From assembly GCA_018524725.1 (NCBI GenBank), contig JAEUWP010000615.1, positions 1-64,000 on the forward strand: 64,000 nucleotides of DNA, read 5' to 3'. This DNA is from Podaxis mareebaensis (Eukaryota > Basidiomycota > Agaricomycetes > Agaricales > Agaricaceae). This document shows, piece after piece, positions 24,678-36,591 of the stretch. The number at the start of each line of letters is the position of its first letter. The first letter of the stretch is position 1. A program made the translations under genes and the position numbers. A model generated the notes under the pieces. It ran no database searches. It saw only the letters and a list, made by a program, of their open reading frames with translations, and was not told the DNA's origin.

Positions 24678-26588
24678 ATGCACCTCCCCTCAAGCTCTCC
24701 ATTGCCGTATGTTACTTTGCCTTATATATCCACCGGGGATATCAGGACGATCATATTTGACGGCTTCTGTACGTTGCAGCTCCGGAGCCACTGCTTCTTG
24801 ATGCGGCGCGCCCGGTATATTTTAAAACACGGTGACTTTTAAGTTTTACAGAACACATCACAGCCTAGCTCACATCGGGTCTTCTGTTTCTATGATCTCA
24901 ACGGGCAGGAGCGTAATGTATGAAGAAAGTCGATGACTCTATAGATTCTTTGCAGCACAGTTTTTGGCCACCTTTGACAGACAAAATCCACATCGTCCAA
25001 GTAAGACTCGTCATGCAACTCCACAATCATGAATTATTCATCCAAAATCAATTTATATTGGAGAACATCTCCGTTGGCGGCACCGGAAGCAATGTAACTG
25101 TCGCTCAGACGTGTTTGTTGAAGCGTCTCTAGTGCACAGGTCAAGCTGGCCGATGTTCTGAGCACTAAACCTTTCGGCGTTATGACACCACCTTCGCGAG
25201 GACATGGTGTAGACAAACATTTGGTCATCGCAACCCTGGCGTGGATAGATGTTTTATCAAGCGGCACTTCTCAGCTTCAAAATACGAGATATGTGGTATT
25301 TCCCCTTGCAATTTCTCCATAAATCGCCTCCATCGTAATAGCATTGTTCATCTGAAACATTCGTTGTCAACATCTTGACATATGAAATGTTTGGTCCTAC
25401 ATGTCCATCACTGGTGCTCCAAAATCTATGCGTATTCCTGCCGCAAATAGCTGATAAAATCCTGGCGAACGACTGTCCGGCAGCTACGGGTGGAGCGAGA
25501 AGACTCGTTGAGGGGTCATGCTATAATCTTCAAGATTACTGTCAACCTCGGCAAAGCGGCGCTGACCAGCTCCAGCGTTTAATTGATACTATCTCACTCG
25601 CGCAACGTGCTGCACAAGCTTGTGATGCTGCAAACACTTGCCACGGCTTTGGTGGAGGCGAACTTTGCAATGATCGTTGCAAGCAGTGCACAGACGACAA
25701 CGGGGTATATTACTCCCGCGGTGAATGCTGTGGCACGTAAGTGTCATCTGCACCTCTACTTTAGTTTTCAGTTAATTGAGTTGATTCGTTTTAGCCTTGA
25801 TCAAGCTTGCTGCTGCTACCACTAAACTTCGTTCCGGGCTTGGGAAGCTCTCGGAAGGTGAGAATTATGCATGTTTATATTCCCAGCTTGAGGTAGAGGC
25901 TGATCGCATTTCTACAGAGTTACTCTTAGTCTCTAGTGTTGTGTAGTTTTTGACATAGTCTCTGAACAATGTATCGAAGTTGTTATAATATCAATCGAAA
26001 TGTGCGTTGAGCATGGATTGCATCATAAGGCTTGTAAGGCCAGGGAGGTTAGATGTATTATTGCACCACCAACAGCGGTCCCCGAACCGTTTCCTAATCT
26101 CAATGCTTGATGCGCGTCATCTTCTTGATCAGGTTGAGGCACTCTTTGTCCCGCTGGACGTATACCTTTAAGCGGGATGTTGAGTTGACGCAAACAGAAC
26201 CAAGAGCTCAATTGATCTATGACATACATGCATAACGTCTAACTTGCACTCCGGCTAATTTTGGTTTCTGAGCGATTCCAGGGGTCAAGATCATATCGTA
26301 CTAACCCCAAGTCATTCTCACTAAATGTTGCGGTGCTGTGTTTTTTTCGCCAAGAGGACCGAGTCAAGGCCAGCATGACCTTGCTCATGATCCAGTTCTT
26401 CAGCCAAATCCTCGAGTTTGCGATTGTCGAATTAATTACGAGCTACTCAAGTAGTATAAAAGCAAAACGCGAGTACGCGAATAGCATAATAAGAATCTAT
26501 GCGCAAATGTCTAGTAACTCCTGGCGAAACAAGAGGCGAAACGAGGGAACGAACGAGCAATACCAACACACGAATATCAAAGCATTAG
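24678..26588. repeat. Tandem segmental duplication, unit 2
   Basis: Second unit of the duplication described at 22090-24665. It ends within a few bases of the stop codon of the F-box-like gene at 26595. Relative to unit 1 it lacks about 170 bases that held the start, the signal peptide and the proximal promoter of the cysteine-rich gene, plus several hundred bases downstream. Confidence 0.75.
25375..25825 (+). pseudogene. Small cysteine-rich protein, copy 2, signal peptide deleted
   Basis: The mature region is well kept: AQRAAQACDAANTCHGFGGG, LCNDRCKQC, SRGECCGT, the intron (25737-25794) and the exon-2 tail LDQACCCYH, stop 25823-25825. The deletion joins sequence that in copy 1 lies about 120 bases before the ATG straight to the mature peptide, at about 25575. 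By chance the former promoter strand is open in the same frame, so a 121-codon frame runs from 25375 into the cysteine domain before the intron. That chimeric product would have no signal peptide. It is either a pseudogene or a cytosolic derivative; no evidence of use can be seen. Confidence 0.7.
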
Positions 26589-26594
26589 CCAAAA

Positions 26595-28199
26595 TCATCC
26601 CTCTATCCAATCTCTCCAAACCTCTCCAACTTCTCCAGCATGGCAAGACACCTTCACTCCCTTCACTCTCAATCTCCAACTCCTTAATCCCTTCCCCCCG
26701 TGCGGGCCGACGCTTCCCTCCACTGCCGACTGATATTCTTCCTTGATTACCTCCCTCACGGCTTTGAAAACTCGCGTACTAGTGTACCTCAAAACGAACA
26801 CGACTCTCTTCACACTTTTCAGCGCGTCGATAGCAGATATAAAATCGCGCCACGGCCAGGTAAGGAGGTAGTCGCTGGTGTCAGAAGAGTCGATGTCGAA
26901 GGTGAGAGTGTGTATATTAGGTGAGGGTATACTGGAGATGAGAGGGGGGAGCCATGCGAGAGTGTTGACGGGTGTATAAGGGAGGGAGGAGGTTGAAGAT
27001 GAGGCGGACGCAGAGGATGTCGATGGGTTGATGGTATTGGTAGATGATGCGATAGGGGAATCGGGAGCAGACGGTGAGACAATGCACACATGTAGTGACT
27101 TGAGAGCCACGTTTTCCGATAACGATATTCCACAGCCTGATCCACCATCGTTAATAGAGGTAAACACAACAGCCATCGACGACTTACCCTCGGGAAGCTC
27201 AAGCACAAGCTCCTCTAACCCATCCGCAGCTTTCCCAACAAGCTCGCTAACAAGTTGCACCAAACTCTTCTCCCGCACAACTACACCCAACCTCTTCAAC
27301 CCACATACAGCCTCCTGCCGCACAAACCACCTCAACATGGACTCTTCCGGAAGCGAAAGATACAACGACTCGAGCGTCTCCGGAAGCCTCTGACGCCCAT
27401 TTCCTTCCCGCGAAGCTTCAAATCCATCCCGAGCGCCCACCCCATCCCGAATTTCTCCCGCATCCAACGGCATCAACCGCCCCAACCCACCACACCCACA
27501 CCCCATCCCACAATTCAACAACACAGAATCACACACCAAATGCCTAACCCCCGCAAACGACCTCGCACACACAAAATCCACAAACTCATCCACACACTCC
27601 CAATAACACGTCCCAACCCTCAACGACGTCACCAACCCCCTCCCTCCAGTGTCTCCACCAAAACCCTCCTTAACAGCCTCTGCAGCTCCCAAACCCAACT
27701 CGCTCCACGTCAAATTATACACATCCAACGCCTTTACGTTCCCCAACGCCCTCACCAACCTCGGAAACACGCCCGCAATCCACCGGTCCACCGTATACTC
27801 CCCCTCTCTCATCCTCAGCACCCTCACCGCATTTCGAAAACTACAGAGTGCCCCTGCATCGAGTAGTGCAAGAAACACGTGGATGTTGGTATATGTCAAT
27901 GTGATGGTGTGGAAGAGGTGGACGCGGGATGCGGGGAGCCAGGATGATGAGGCGAGTGCGCATGATTTGAGAGTGTGGTTGTCGAGGTGGAGAGCGATGA
28001 GGATGTAGAGTTCGGGTGGGAGGTGTGGGATGGTTTTGGTGTTATTGGTGCATGAAGCGGGTGTGGTGGTCGAGTTCCTGTTACGCGAGTGATAGATGGG
28101 TGATGCGTCATCCAAGCACGTCAGCGGCGGCGGATGTGGGTATGCCGGACGCGTGAAGAAGAGAACGCCAGAAAGGAGGGCAGAGACGACGACGTTCAT
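26595..28199 (-). CDS. F-box-like protein with an N-terminal hydrophobic segment
   Basis: The frame is open from about 28390 to the stop at 26595-26597, but the first in-frame ATG is at 28199, giving 534 residues (upstream codons are open yet lack an ATG, so an earlier exon is possible). The N-terminus is MNVVVSALLSGVLFF, a likely membrane segment. At about residues 55-90 comes IPHLPPELYILIALHLDNHTL, the F-box-like pattern of many agaricomycete proteins, then VRVLRMREGE and leucine-spaced repeats. Low-complexity Ser/Thr stretch at about residues 400-430. F-box proteins bring substrates to SCF ubiquitin ligase. The C-terminal 300 residues look like degenerate leucine-rich repeats. No intron needed. 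The hydrophobic start is unusual for this class. Confidence 0.7.
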   Translation of the reverse strand: MNVVVSALLSGVLFFTRPAYPHPPPLTCLDDASPIYHSRNRNSTTTPASCTNNTKTIPHLPPELYILIALHLDNHTLKSCALASSSWLPASRVHLFHTITLTYTNIHVFLALLDAGALCSFRNAVRVLRMREGEYTVDRWIAGVFPRLVRALGNVKALDVYNLTWSELGLGAAEAVKEGFGGDTGGRGLVTSLRVGTCYWECVDEFVDFVCARSFAGVRHLVCDSVLLNCGMGCGCGGLGRLMPLDAGEIRDGVGARDGFEASREGNGRQRLPETLESLYLSLPEESMLRWFVRQEAVCGLKRLGVVVREKSLVQLVSELVGKAADGLEELVLELPEGKSSMAVVFTSINDGGSGCGISLSENVALKSLHVCIVSPSAPDSPIASSTNTINPSTSSASASSSTSSLPYTPVNTLAWLPPLISSIPSPNIHTLTFDIDSSDTSDYLLTWPWRDFISAIDALKSVKRVVFVLRYTSTRVFKAVREVIKEEYQSAVEGSVGPHGGKGLRSWRLRVKGVKVSCHAGEVGEVWRDWIEG

Positions 28200-28462
28200 G
28201 GTCGCCGTCACAGCCAGGCCAGCTGCGGTGGGAGAACGCGGCCGACGCGCTATATCCGGACCTATGGCGAGGATAATTATAGAGATGAAAAAGAAGAGCA
28301 AAAGAAGCGCTAATAACGCCACCACGTCAGGCCCAGGGTCCTCTCTCAGGGTCAGTACAACCTCTCTATTCCAGCACGTAGCATAGCATTAGAGTAGTAA
28401 TAAAACAAACACACAACAATCCCAATCCTCAAAAATTAAGTACGAACATAGATTTCAAACAC

Positions 28463-31400
28463 TCAAGCACCCCGGATAGCCTCAGGCTCCTCAATAAATA
28501 TCTCCTCCACATCCTTCCACTGCACCTTGGGCCGTCCACCCTCTCTCCACACCCGCTCCCTCTCAACCCAATACTCCACCCTATCCTCCTCAACAACCTC
28601 CCCCTCCCCACCACCACCATTACCCCCATTCATCGACATCCTCGCCCTCACCCTCTTCGGCACCCAAACCCTCTCCCCCGTATCCCCATCCGTCTCCGCA
28701 CTAAACCACCTCGGCCTATGCCCCTCCCTCACACCAGCCTCCCTCGCTCTCCTCGTCGCCCTCTGCTTCTCCTCCTGCCTCCCCTTCAACTCATTCGCCA
28801 GATCATACTTACCCATCTCAAACGCCCTCTGATCCGGTCGAAGTCTACAATCCGTCGGACACAGATACGGGCGCAGCGTGTCCTTTGGACAGTGGTTGAG
28901 CGAGATCGCGAATGGGGTCAAGTTGAATGGTGAGCCGTGCGGTTTGGTCGAGTTTTTCCAGAGGAGGATGTATTCCGGTCCTGTGTTGGTGGAGGGGTTG
29001 ATCCCATTGGTGTTGGTGGAGGTACCATTGATTGTAGTGTCGGGGTTCAGAGCCCCATCATGACCCTTCCCCACCTCTCTCATAATCAACTGCGAATTCC
29101 ACCGTCCAGCAATCTCGTACACAACCCTCCCACGCGAATCCATAACCTGCCCCGAAATCTCATACGCATCCTTCCCCCTCCACCCACGCGGTTTAAAAGT
29201 CAATACACACTGCTCCCGCGTCCGATGATTCGTAATCTAACACCCCATCAGTAACGCACATAATAACCTCCAAAAAACGAAACGCACGATCATATCACCA
29301 TAATGATCAATCGTCGGACTGCCCAGAATGAACCCGGACACGTTCGTCGTCACTTTCTTCCACGTATAATGCTCCACCACTTTTCCCTTGCCCGTCACAC
29401 CAGGCGCTTTAGGGTACCTCGGCCCACCCCACGCTTCCGGAATCACAAGTTCCGCATGAGCCACACCCGTAGGTCTGATCTCAAACGACTTGCCCATAAA
29501 CTTGTTCTGCGCGTCGACCTACACAATCACGCTCATTACCCACATTGCATGCCGGGAGAGAGGGAAAGCAAACGCACCTCGCCAAAGTAATGCCACAAGG
29601 GCGACTCGGCCCAACAAGCCGATATAGGCGGATGATGGCTGACCTGTTCCGAAACATATCGATACTTTTTATCCAACCTCACATATTCAAACGTCTCGCT
29701 CTACAACCATACGGCCATTAACCACCAACGAATCATGACCAACAACCAACCAAAACTCACCAGCATAGGATTAAAAGGCTTCGCAATCCTCCCAATCGTA
29801 CTCGAATAATTGCTCATTGCAAACGCAGCAACAAACGCCAACCTCTTCAACGAATCCCTCTGCGTCGCAGCCGTATCCACTACCTCACATCCATAAACCC
29901 ACCAAACAAAAACGTTACAGGAGAGAAACCCCACTCACAGCACTCTGAAAACTCCATATCCTCCGCCATCCTCTGCAACATACTCGTCGGCTCGTTAAAA
30001 AACACCGGAAAACTAATCTTGGTCAAATCCTTCCCAATACTGTGCTTCAACACACTCCACAGACTCGTCGGTGGTCGCTCGTCAGCAGTATTCAACCGCG
30101 TTCTCAAGACTTCGTAGCCCTTGTATGGTTCCACCGAAACATACGGCGGGAGGTTCGCAGACGTGTTGGGCGAGGTCAGAGATGCCGGCACGACGAGGTT
30201 GGGTATGTTGTTCGAGTCGATCGCGTCAAAGAACTCGTCTTCCGAGTCCGCAGAGTCGTAATCTTCTTCGTCTTGCTCTTCTTCGTTGACTTGTAGCGTT
30301 GGCTTTGCGGGGGCGGTCTTGATGGTATCGGTCGTCCCGCTCCTCTTGGGCGTCGCTCTACCCTCTGCTTCCTCATTCTCTATCTGACGCGCAGGGGTCT
30401 GAGGATGAGACGGTATCTGCAGTTGAGGCTGGGGCGACGCCACAACCCCTCCTCCCTCCTCCTGCCCTCCCTTCCCCTCCACGGTCGCCGGTTCTTCAAC
30501 CACAACAGACACAGGCGCATGAACATTCCCCGTAGGCCTAATAGTCGAATACCGACTCCGACACGACCTCCTCCCCGCACTCCCCACACCCCCACCGCCC
30601 TCTCCAAACCCACCCCCACCCGCACGCAAAACACTCCCAAAAGCCTCACTAGGCCCAAACACCCTACTCCCCCTCCTCCGACTCCTCACCCTCAACTCTT
30701 GCTCCAACGCCGCACCCTCCTTGACAACCGTCGCAAGCGACTCTTCCCAAACGGCCTGCCTCGCACGCTCAGACGCAAGTTGCTTCTTGAACCACTGTTC
30801 CCTCTCCTTTGTCATAGATTGGTATTCCCCAAGTAGAGAATGAAGTGTCGTAAACGAATCCATAAGCGCCGTCTTCATTTCGTTTGTCGTGGTCGTAGAG
30901 GACGTAGTGGATCTGTTGGAAGTGATCGAACGCGCAGAGGAAACTACTTGTGGTAGGTTCGTAGGGATGGTGGATAAGAAACCAGTCAACAACTGCTGCG
31001 TCAACTCCAACTGCGCCATAGCCGAATTCGCATGCAACTCAAACGCAGCATCGTGCGGTGGGACTTGCCTCCCACCCGAATCCGCAGAAGAACTATCATC
31101 CTCTTGTTCATCCTCTCCTTCACCTTCCCCATCCCCATCTCTACCCCCCTCGGATAGGTTAGGATCACCACTCAACGCAGCATTAATCGAATCCGTATCC
31201 CCTTGCGCCGTACTCCTTCTACTCAAGGAAGGAGGAGGCTTCTTGACAACGGTATTCGAATACCCAGTTCCGGTGGTCGAATGTACAGACCGAGCATCAC
31301 TCTCGCCACTTCGTCTCCTTACTAATTCTGGCTCGCCTGGCCCCAACGATACATCGCGTTTGTACCATTCGATGCTTTTATTGATGGCTTGGATCCATCG

Positions 31401-32722
31401 TGAAGCTTCGACGGGGTGGTTAGCGCGGATGTACCATTTCTGGATGGAGCTGTTGCTGGTGGTGTGTTTGGATGTGGGGGGTAGGGATTGGATTTCGAAG
31501 CGGGTGCGGTCGGATGTTTTGAGGACGGCGTTTTTCATGGAGATGGAGCCGCGGGAGGTTATGGCTTCGTCGTCTTGGTGACGATAGTCTAACAATGGAG
31601 AGGTTGGTTAATGGGTGGAGGGGGGGGTGTAATGTGGGTGGACGTACAGGAAAGGACGCCGTGGTTGAGGACGAACCAGCGGGTGTTGTAGCCTTTGGCG
31701 ACGTTGGTGTATTTGTTGAGGTAGCCTTTGAGAGTGGGAGGTTCGGAGATGGGTGTTGGTGCTTGGATGAGGGTTCGGTCGTGGTTTGCGACTGGGTAAT
31801 GGTGGGGTTAGTTGTAAGTGATTGTTTGTGAGGGATACGCACATTGTCGTAGGAAGACTCGGACTTTGTCGTCCTTGCCCGCACTCTCGTAGGCCATCTT
31901 GCCTCTTCGGTTCCGTACAAAGACGTCCGCGCCAGCACGGACGGCTAGCTCAATCAGTCGTAGGTCTTTGCGCCTGGCAGCTTCGTGGAGGAGTGAAGAA
32001 CCGGTGTCATCGTCGAGGTAAGAGAGATTGACGAATGCTGCGCGGGGCGATTCGAGGAGTTGGATCAAAGCCTGGGAGGGTGGTTCAGAGATGGATGAGA
32101 GAATGTAAGAACGTAAGAGAGAGCGGAAAGAGGCGTTGAGGAATGATCTCGAGTCTGATAATTGAGAGTGAGGTAAGGATTAAGTATAGCACGGAACTCG
32201 GCGTACCATCGATGGCCTTGGCGACGTCCTTGCCCTTTGCTACGTCTCTGCATGTGCGGCCTTGAGCGTCGCGTATGCTGTCGTCAATTCCGTCTTGTTC
32301 GAGGAGGAGATTGACGATGTCAGCTCTGCCGAGGGAAGCAGCGAGGTGGAGTGGGGTTGTTCCTGATCCCGGGGGATGTACACCGTTTGGCGAGATGGCG
32401 CGATGGGAAAGAAGAAGCGCAACCGTTTGTGCTGTTTTTTGTGTTCAGATGAGAGTTTACTCTGTAGAATGCGAGGACGTACTTGAACCGCATCGGACAG
32501 CAAGATGGAGAGCGGCGGCAGCGGTGTCGATAGAGGCAGAGGAGAGGTCTGAAGAACGTCTGTCCTTGCCTATTTCGGTGAGAAAGGGGTGGATGAGGGC
32601 AGGGTCGCCTGTCTGGAGTGTGAGGACGGTGGAATTGTTCGTGAGAGGTGGGACGTACCACTGCGGAGAGCAGCCAGGAGCTTGACTTGGTAGACAGGCT
32701 CTATCTGGTCTGTCATGGACAT
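28463..32722 (-). CDS. Oxysterol-binding protein (Osh1/Osh2 type): ankyrin, PH, FFAT-like motif, ORD
   Basis: Begins at ATG 32722 (MSMTDQIEPVYQVKLLAAL) and ends at 28463; roughly 1,200 residues over about a dozen exons. Order of parts: ankyrin repeats (32700-31850; TPLHLAASLGRADIVNLLL and SLLHEAARRKDLRLIELAVR), a PH domain (about 31760-31350; LKGYLNKYTNVAKGYNTRWF and IQAINKSIEWYK), a long acidic/Ser linker, an FFAT-like motif EDEFFDAIDSN (about 30210-30250), and the lipid-binding domain with KISFPVFFNEPTSMLQR (about 29965-30020) and EQVSHHPPISACW (about 29605-29650). Such proteins exchange sterol and PI4P at ER contact sites, with FFAT binding VAP in the ER and PH/ankyrin on the other membrane. 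All hallmark residues are present. The F-box-like gene starts only 264 bases after its stop. Confidence 0.93.
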
Positions 32723-32929
32723 TGACAAGTGTCTCTACCACAACGAAACGTCACCCGACTTTGTTGTCACGCCTACCTGCATTAGGAAATCGGTTCGCCT
32801 GGGGCTGTGTTGCGTCATCTACTTAATACAACCCACTTTCAACTGCGAGCAACGGCACTTTTGCTGACGCGGATGGATTGAGCTGACGTAGTCTATTACT
32901 CCTCAGCGTGGATTTCCAACCATACGATA

Positions 32930-33110
32930 TCGGCGCACTCAGGCTTTCCCTGGAACAAGTTCAAAAACTGGCCTCCGCTACCGGAACGCCTGCCCAAGCC
33001 GGCCGCACCCACGGCGATGGACGGTCTTTGAAAGGGTCGTCGCCGCCTTACTGCCTTTGCTACTTCTGTATGCTGTAAAGTGCGAGAAGAGGACGTTGGG
33101 CAAGTTGGAA
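32930..33110 (-). pseudogene. Fragment of a small secreted protein (kin of 38153-38570)
   Basis: About 100 bases at 32932-33030 match 38162-38260 almost base for base in the same orientation. On the minus strand both give the C-terminal pattern AGLGR.SGS.GQFLNLFQGK.ECAD. Upstream the copy keeps DDPFKDRP, the repeat motif of the other copy, then falls apart. No start codon or signal peptide remains. Confidence 0.6.
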
Positions 33111-33235
33111 TAACGTGGAACGGTTTCGGACGAGAGAGAGGTTCTCAAGTCTTTTGACTGCGTTCTTCAAGGAGGCAGATACTGTGATACTGGTGCTCGA
33201 CTTGTAGAACTGGAAACTCCGGAAGCCTTGAAAAA

Positions 33236-33496
33236 ATGGTGACAGAACGGATATCGCGAGACCAAATTGAACGATTCCTCACTGGGCTGATGCCCCTTGA
33301 CGACCCACTGCCGTCTCCGAAGGCGAACATCATGCCTGTTAGCACGTCCATGATACAAGTACACAAGTCCCGGATAGTGGATGATCCTATATCCTTTGTG
33401 TTTTATGTAGTAATAGGTTTCTGGTTTCTAGGTATCTTTATCGTCTATTTCCCTAGCATTTGTATGCGACGATACAATCATGTATTCAATTACTAG
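33236..33496 (+). CDS. Possible 86-residue single-pass membrane protein
   Basis: ATG 33236 opens an 86-codon frame with one strong hydrophobic segment near the C-terminus (FVFYVVIGFWFLGIFIVYF) and a short basic tail. There is no recognised family, no intron, and nothing similar elsewhere in the window. It may be a small gene, a relic of a longer one (the preceding sequence also looks coding in another frame) or chance. Confidence 0.25.
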   Translation: MVTERISRDQIERFLTGLMPLDDPLPSPKANIMPVSTSMIQVHKSRIVDDPISFVFYVVIGFWFLGIFIVYFPSICMRRYNHVFNY

Positions 33497-33675
33497 TCGT
33501 TGATGTACATTCTCAAATACCTGTAATCACACGAGTGGGCGTTAACAAATGTTCAAGCAGTTAGCGGAGTTCTAAAAGGTGAGCCAATACAGTGATTGTT
33601 GTGATCTCGCTTGATGAACGCCACTTAGTCCTTTCAGTTCCCCTCCTCCCAGTTTTTCAATGACTACTTTGAATC

Positions 33676-36242
33676 ATGGTAAAGTCACTCTCGCCACTGA
33701 AAAATGCAGGAATTCTCATTCCGGGGGGTGACAATAACCTTCAATGGCGTGACTTTGCCAACTCCCCATCCAAGCTCAAGGACCCAGAAAAGAAGGTGTT
33801 TTCGGCCCTCGCTAAAATCGCGGATGCACTAGCTTCACATACCCCCTCTCTGAATGACCTGCAAGGTGCCTACTCCAAACCTCGCCTCCGGTACCGCGAT
33901 TGTCCAGAAGCCAGAGTCACTTCTGAGCTTGAAGGCGCCAATTTCAAGATGGATGGGCGTTTTGAACTCGCGGATGAATCCACACTCTCATCGTGTTCTC
34001 CAGACCTGACCACTGCGGATATTGTTGTCGTTGCCGAATACAAGAAACACGAGGCAGATACGCTTGACGTTAGTGGCCCTAATCCCTCATCCAGACCAAT
34101 CCTGAACGGCCCTTCATTAGAATCGCTTCAAGGTGGTTTCCGCAGCCAGCCATATCATGAACGACGATCCCCGGCGTATTTTCACATTTGGTGTATGTCT
34201 CACCAATCCATGGACACGAAGTAAACTAATATATGCTTAGATTACGATTGAAGACACTATGATGTCGTTGTGGTATTTCTCCCGCTCCCATTCCACCAAG
34301 TCTATCGCATTCAACTTCATTCAGGTATGGCTTAGTCCACTTCCCTGTTTCAGTGGTCTTACCGTATGGCCAGAACCCCAGATTGCTGATATCCGTTTTC
34401 CTCTCGTTCTTATTCGGGGATGAAACGAGGCTCGGATATGACCCCGCCGTGCGCCGTCACAACGGAAATCGCGTCTATTATGAGTACGAAATTTTGGAGC
34501 AAGGCCGCTCTAGGTATTACAGGACCATCGGGTCGTTGTCGAGCTACCGATCTCTTGGAATCACGGGTCGTATGACGCGGGTTTGGAGGGCGATAGAAAT
34601 CTCCGAATTCAATGGGTCGATTCTTTCTGGGAAGGAAGTTGCTCTCAAAGATGTGTGGCTGCAGAAGGACGCACGAACGGAACGCGACATTCAGCGACGC
34701 ATATTTCAAGCTGTCGAAGCGGAGAAGGCAGCTTATAACGGCGGCTCGGAACAATCGCGCCTTCATCTCATCAACTCGTGGCCTGATACCATGAGGAAGA
34801 ATATCCTAAAAAGTATCCTCGAGGGGTCTTATCGTGACTATTTCATGACCATTGAATGCGATCAGGAAGGCAGTGAGACAAAGGATAGGCCGCCAGGTGC
34901 TATTCCGCGGACCGGTCTCTTTTCGCCCAGTGAAGAAAAAAATGTTGGGTATCGGAGCCGACAGGTTAGAGGCTCAGACGCCTCGCGTAATCGCGGCACT
35001 CCCGTCCGTAGTTCCAAGCGCACCGCGGCTTCAAGCAATAAACCTCGCGAGGATAGAAGATACTTGCGAAGAAAACGATATTTACTCGTATTCACCGATG
35101 TTGGACAGGCGCTGCACGGTGTAACTGAGTTTCGAACATCGTTTGAGGCACTTCGAGACGTTGCGTTGGGTGAGTCAGCTTTGCACCGTTGTGTACCCAC
35201 GTACTGACCCACTCAAGCCCTGGCAATCTTATTCATTGCTAATTGGGTTCATCGCGACATTAGCACGGGGAACGTCATCGTCATAAGAGGAGACAAGACC
35301 CGCGGAAAGCTGAGCGACTTGGAGTATGCCAAAGAATTTGCTTCTGCATCCCCAACTTCAACAGATCCCAAGACGGTACGAAACGTTGCTATTTTCATTT
35401 ATAACTCCTGATAATTCGGATTGGTTTTGTAGGGCACGCCCTTTTTTATGGCATTTGAGCTATTGTCTCAGTCTCTGATATATGATGACCAATCCGACGA
35501 GCCCGAAGAACCCAAAGCATATAGTCAAGGCATTGATGCTATCTTTTCTTCTGATATCTTCAATATCAAGAAAGGACCCGCGCCTTCAATCGTGGATGTT
35601 TCTGACTCTGCGAAAAGCCCAGTCGTGATCATGTACAATTTCCAGTATGACTTGGAGTCCTTATGGTGGATTGTCTTGTGGATCCTGCTGGCCCGCGTCG
35701 ATTGGGCACCAGCACAAGATTACGCGAGGATGATCTTCATCAACGAGCTTGACAATTCGAGGGAACGACGACTCGCCTTCACCCAAAAAGGACGCTTGGT
35801 TTCCCAACTTCAGCAGGTACTACACCCGGATCTGCATCCTTTCATCAAATTCGTGGAACAGTCCCGCACGGAGTTGCGTAGCTCTTATATTTCCCGGGAA
35901 CGAAATGATCGCGTGCTCGACCCAACTTCTTATTTGGACATCTATTACAGGATGACCGCATTTCTGGGTTTATGCTTGTTGGAATCCTTGGAAGATTTGC
36001 CGACCCTGATTCACCTTCACCCGCGACAAGCCACAAAATCCACCAGATCGTCAGCAAGACCTCCCGCGATCATTCCCTCATCCGAATCATCTGCTGCCAA
36101 CCCTTCAAAACGTTCACTTTCCCCCAGTGCCAACGAAGATGAAAACAAGAGTCGTGGAGCCTCCATTTCAAAGAAGCCCCGCGTGGCTGATCAAGACCAG
36201 CCTTTGCACCCCGAACGCCTTCTCATTCATCATCCTGTATGA
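33676..36242 (+). CDS. FunK1-type protein kinase
   Basis: Six exons (33676-34068, 34133-34192, 34241-34324, 34374-35169, 35218-35375, 35433-36242) encode 766 residues. The second and third exons give HIMNDDPRRIFTFG and SMAFNFIQ-like text typical of the FunK1 N-lobe, followed by LLISVFLSFLFGDETRLGYDP. Catalytic marks: HRDISTGN in exon 5 (residues about 457-464), the metal Asp in LSDLEYAKE, and GTPFFMAFELL as the activation/P+1 region; ESLWWIVLWILL is the usual C-lobe helix. About 100 residues of low-complexity, basic C-terminus follow (KSTRSSARPPA, SKKPRV), perhaps a nuclear localisation signal. FunK1 kinases are expanded in agaricomycetes and linked to multicellular development; the target is unknown. 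Unlike the tandem pseudokinases of this window, its catalytic residues are intact. Confidence 0.9.
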
Positions 36243-36591
36243 CTTTCTCCCCGCCTTGACGATAATGTTGCCATTGATGTAAAAGTATACCCTGTGTAAT
36301 ACCCTCGTAATATCCTCGCAGAAAAATTCTTTTCTCCCACCTGAAAATGTTGCTCTTGATGTTGCTCCAGGAACCCATGGGCCTCGGGCCTTTTCTTCTT
36401 TTTTTCCTGTTGGGTGGTTCAGTTACATCTTTCCGGTTGTCTGATCATCATGATCACGCACTGTTCAAGATATCAGTAACAAAGGACTTAAGCTCAGAGC
36501 TAAGCTGCCGGAACTATAAAATGCGACAGAACTGGTCTGAGGCAACCTTCTCCCACACATCTGCAATATCCGCCTTCGGAACTTTCACCCA
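36243..36591. other. Spacer that may contain a first exon
   Basis: An ATG at 36347 opens a very hydrophobic stretch (MLLLMLLQEPMGLGPFLLFF) in a frame different from the next gene. It could be a spliced signal-peptide exon of that gene, but I could not find a donor of the right phase, so this stays open. Confidence 0.3.

Larger units (their letters stand above)
32723..33675. other. Intergenic region with fragments
   Basis: About 950 bases between two divergent genes. It holds a truncated relic of a small secreted protein (32930-33110) and a short open frame with one membrane segment (33236-33496), each listed separately. Confidence 0.5.

Noticed and set aside
22090..26588. LTR retrotransposon read from two long direct repeats
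   Set aside because: The repeats are adjacent, contain a host gene and have no TG..CA ends, primer-binding site or polymerase genes; segmental duplication fits better.
27255..27866. 203-codon open frame on the plus strand
   Set aside because: Antisense shadow of the F-box-like gene; rich in Pro, His and Arg as expected from complementary codons.
30380..30836. Arg/Pro-rich open frames on both strands
   Set aside because: Shadows of the disordered linker of the oxysterol-binding protein gene.
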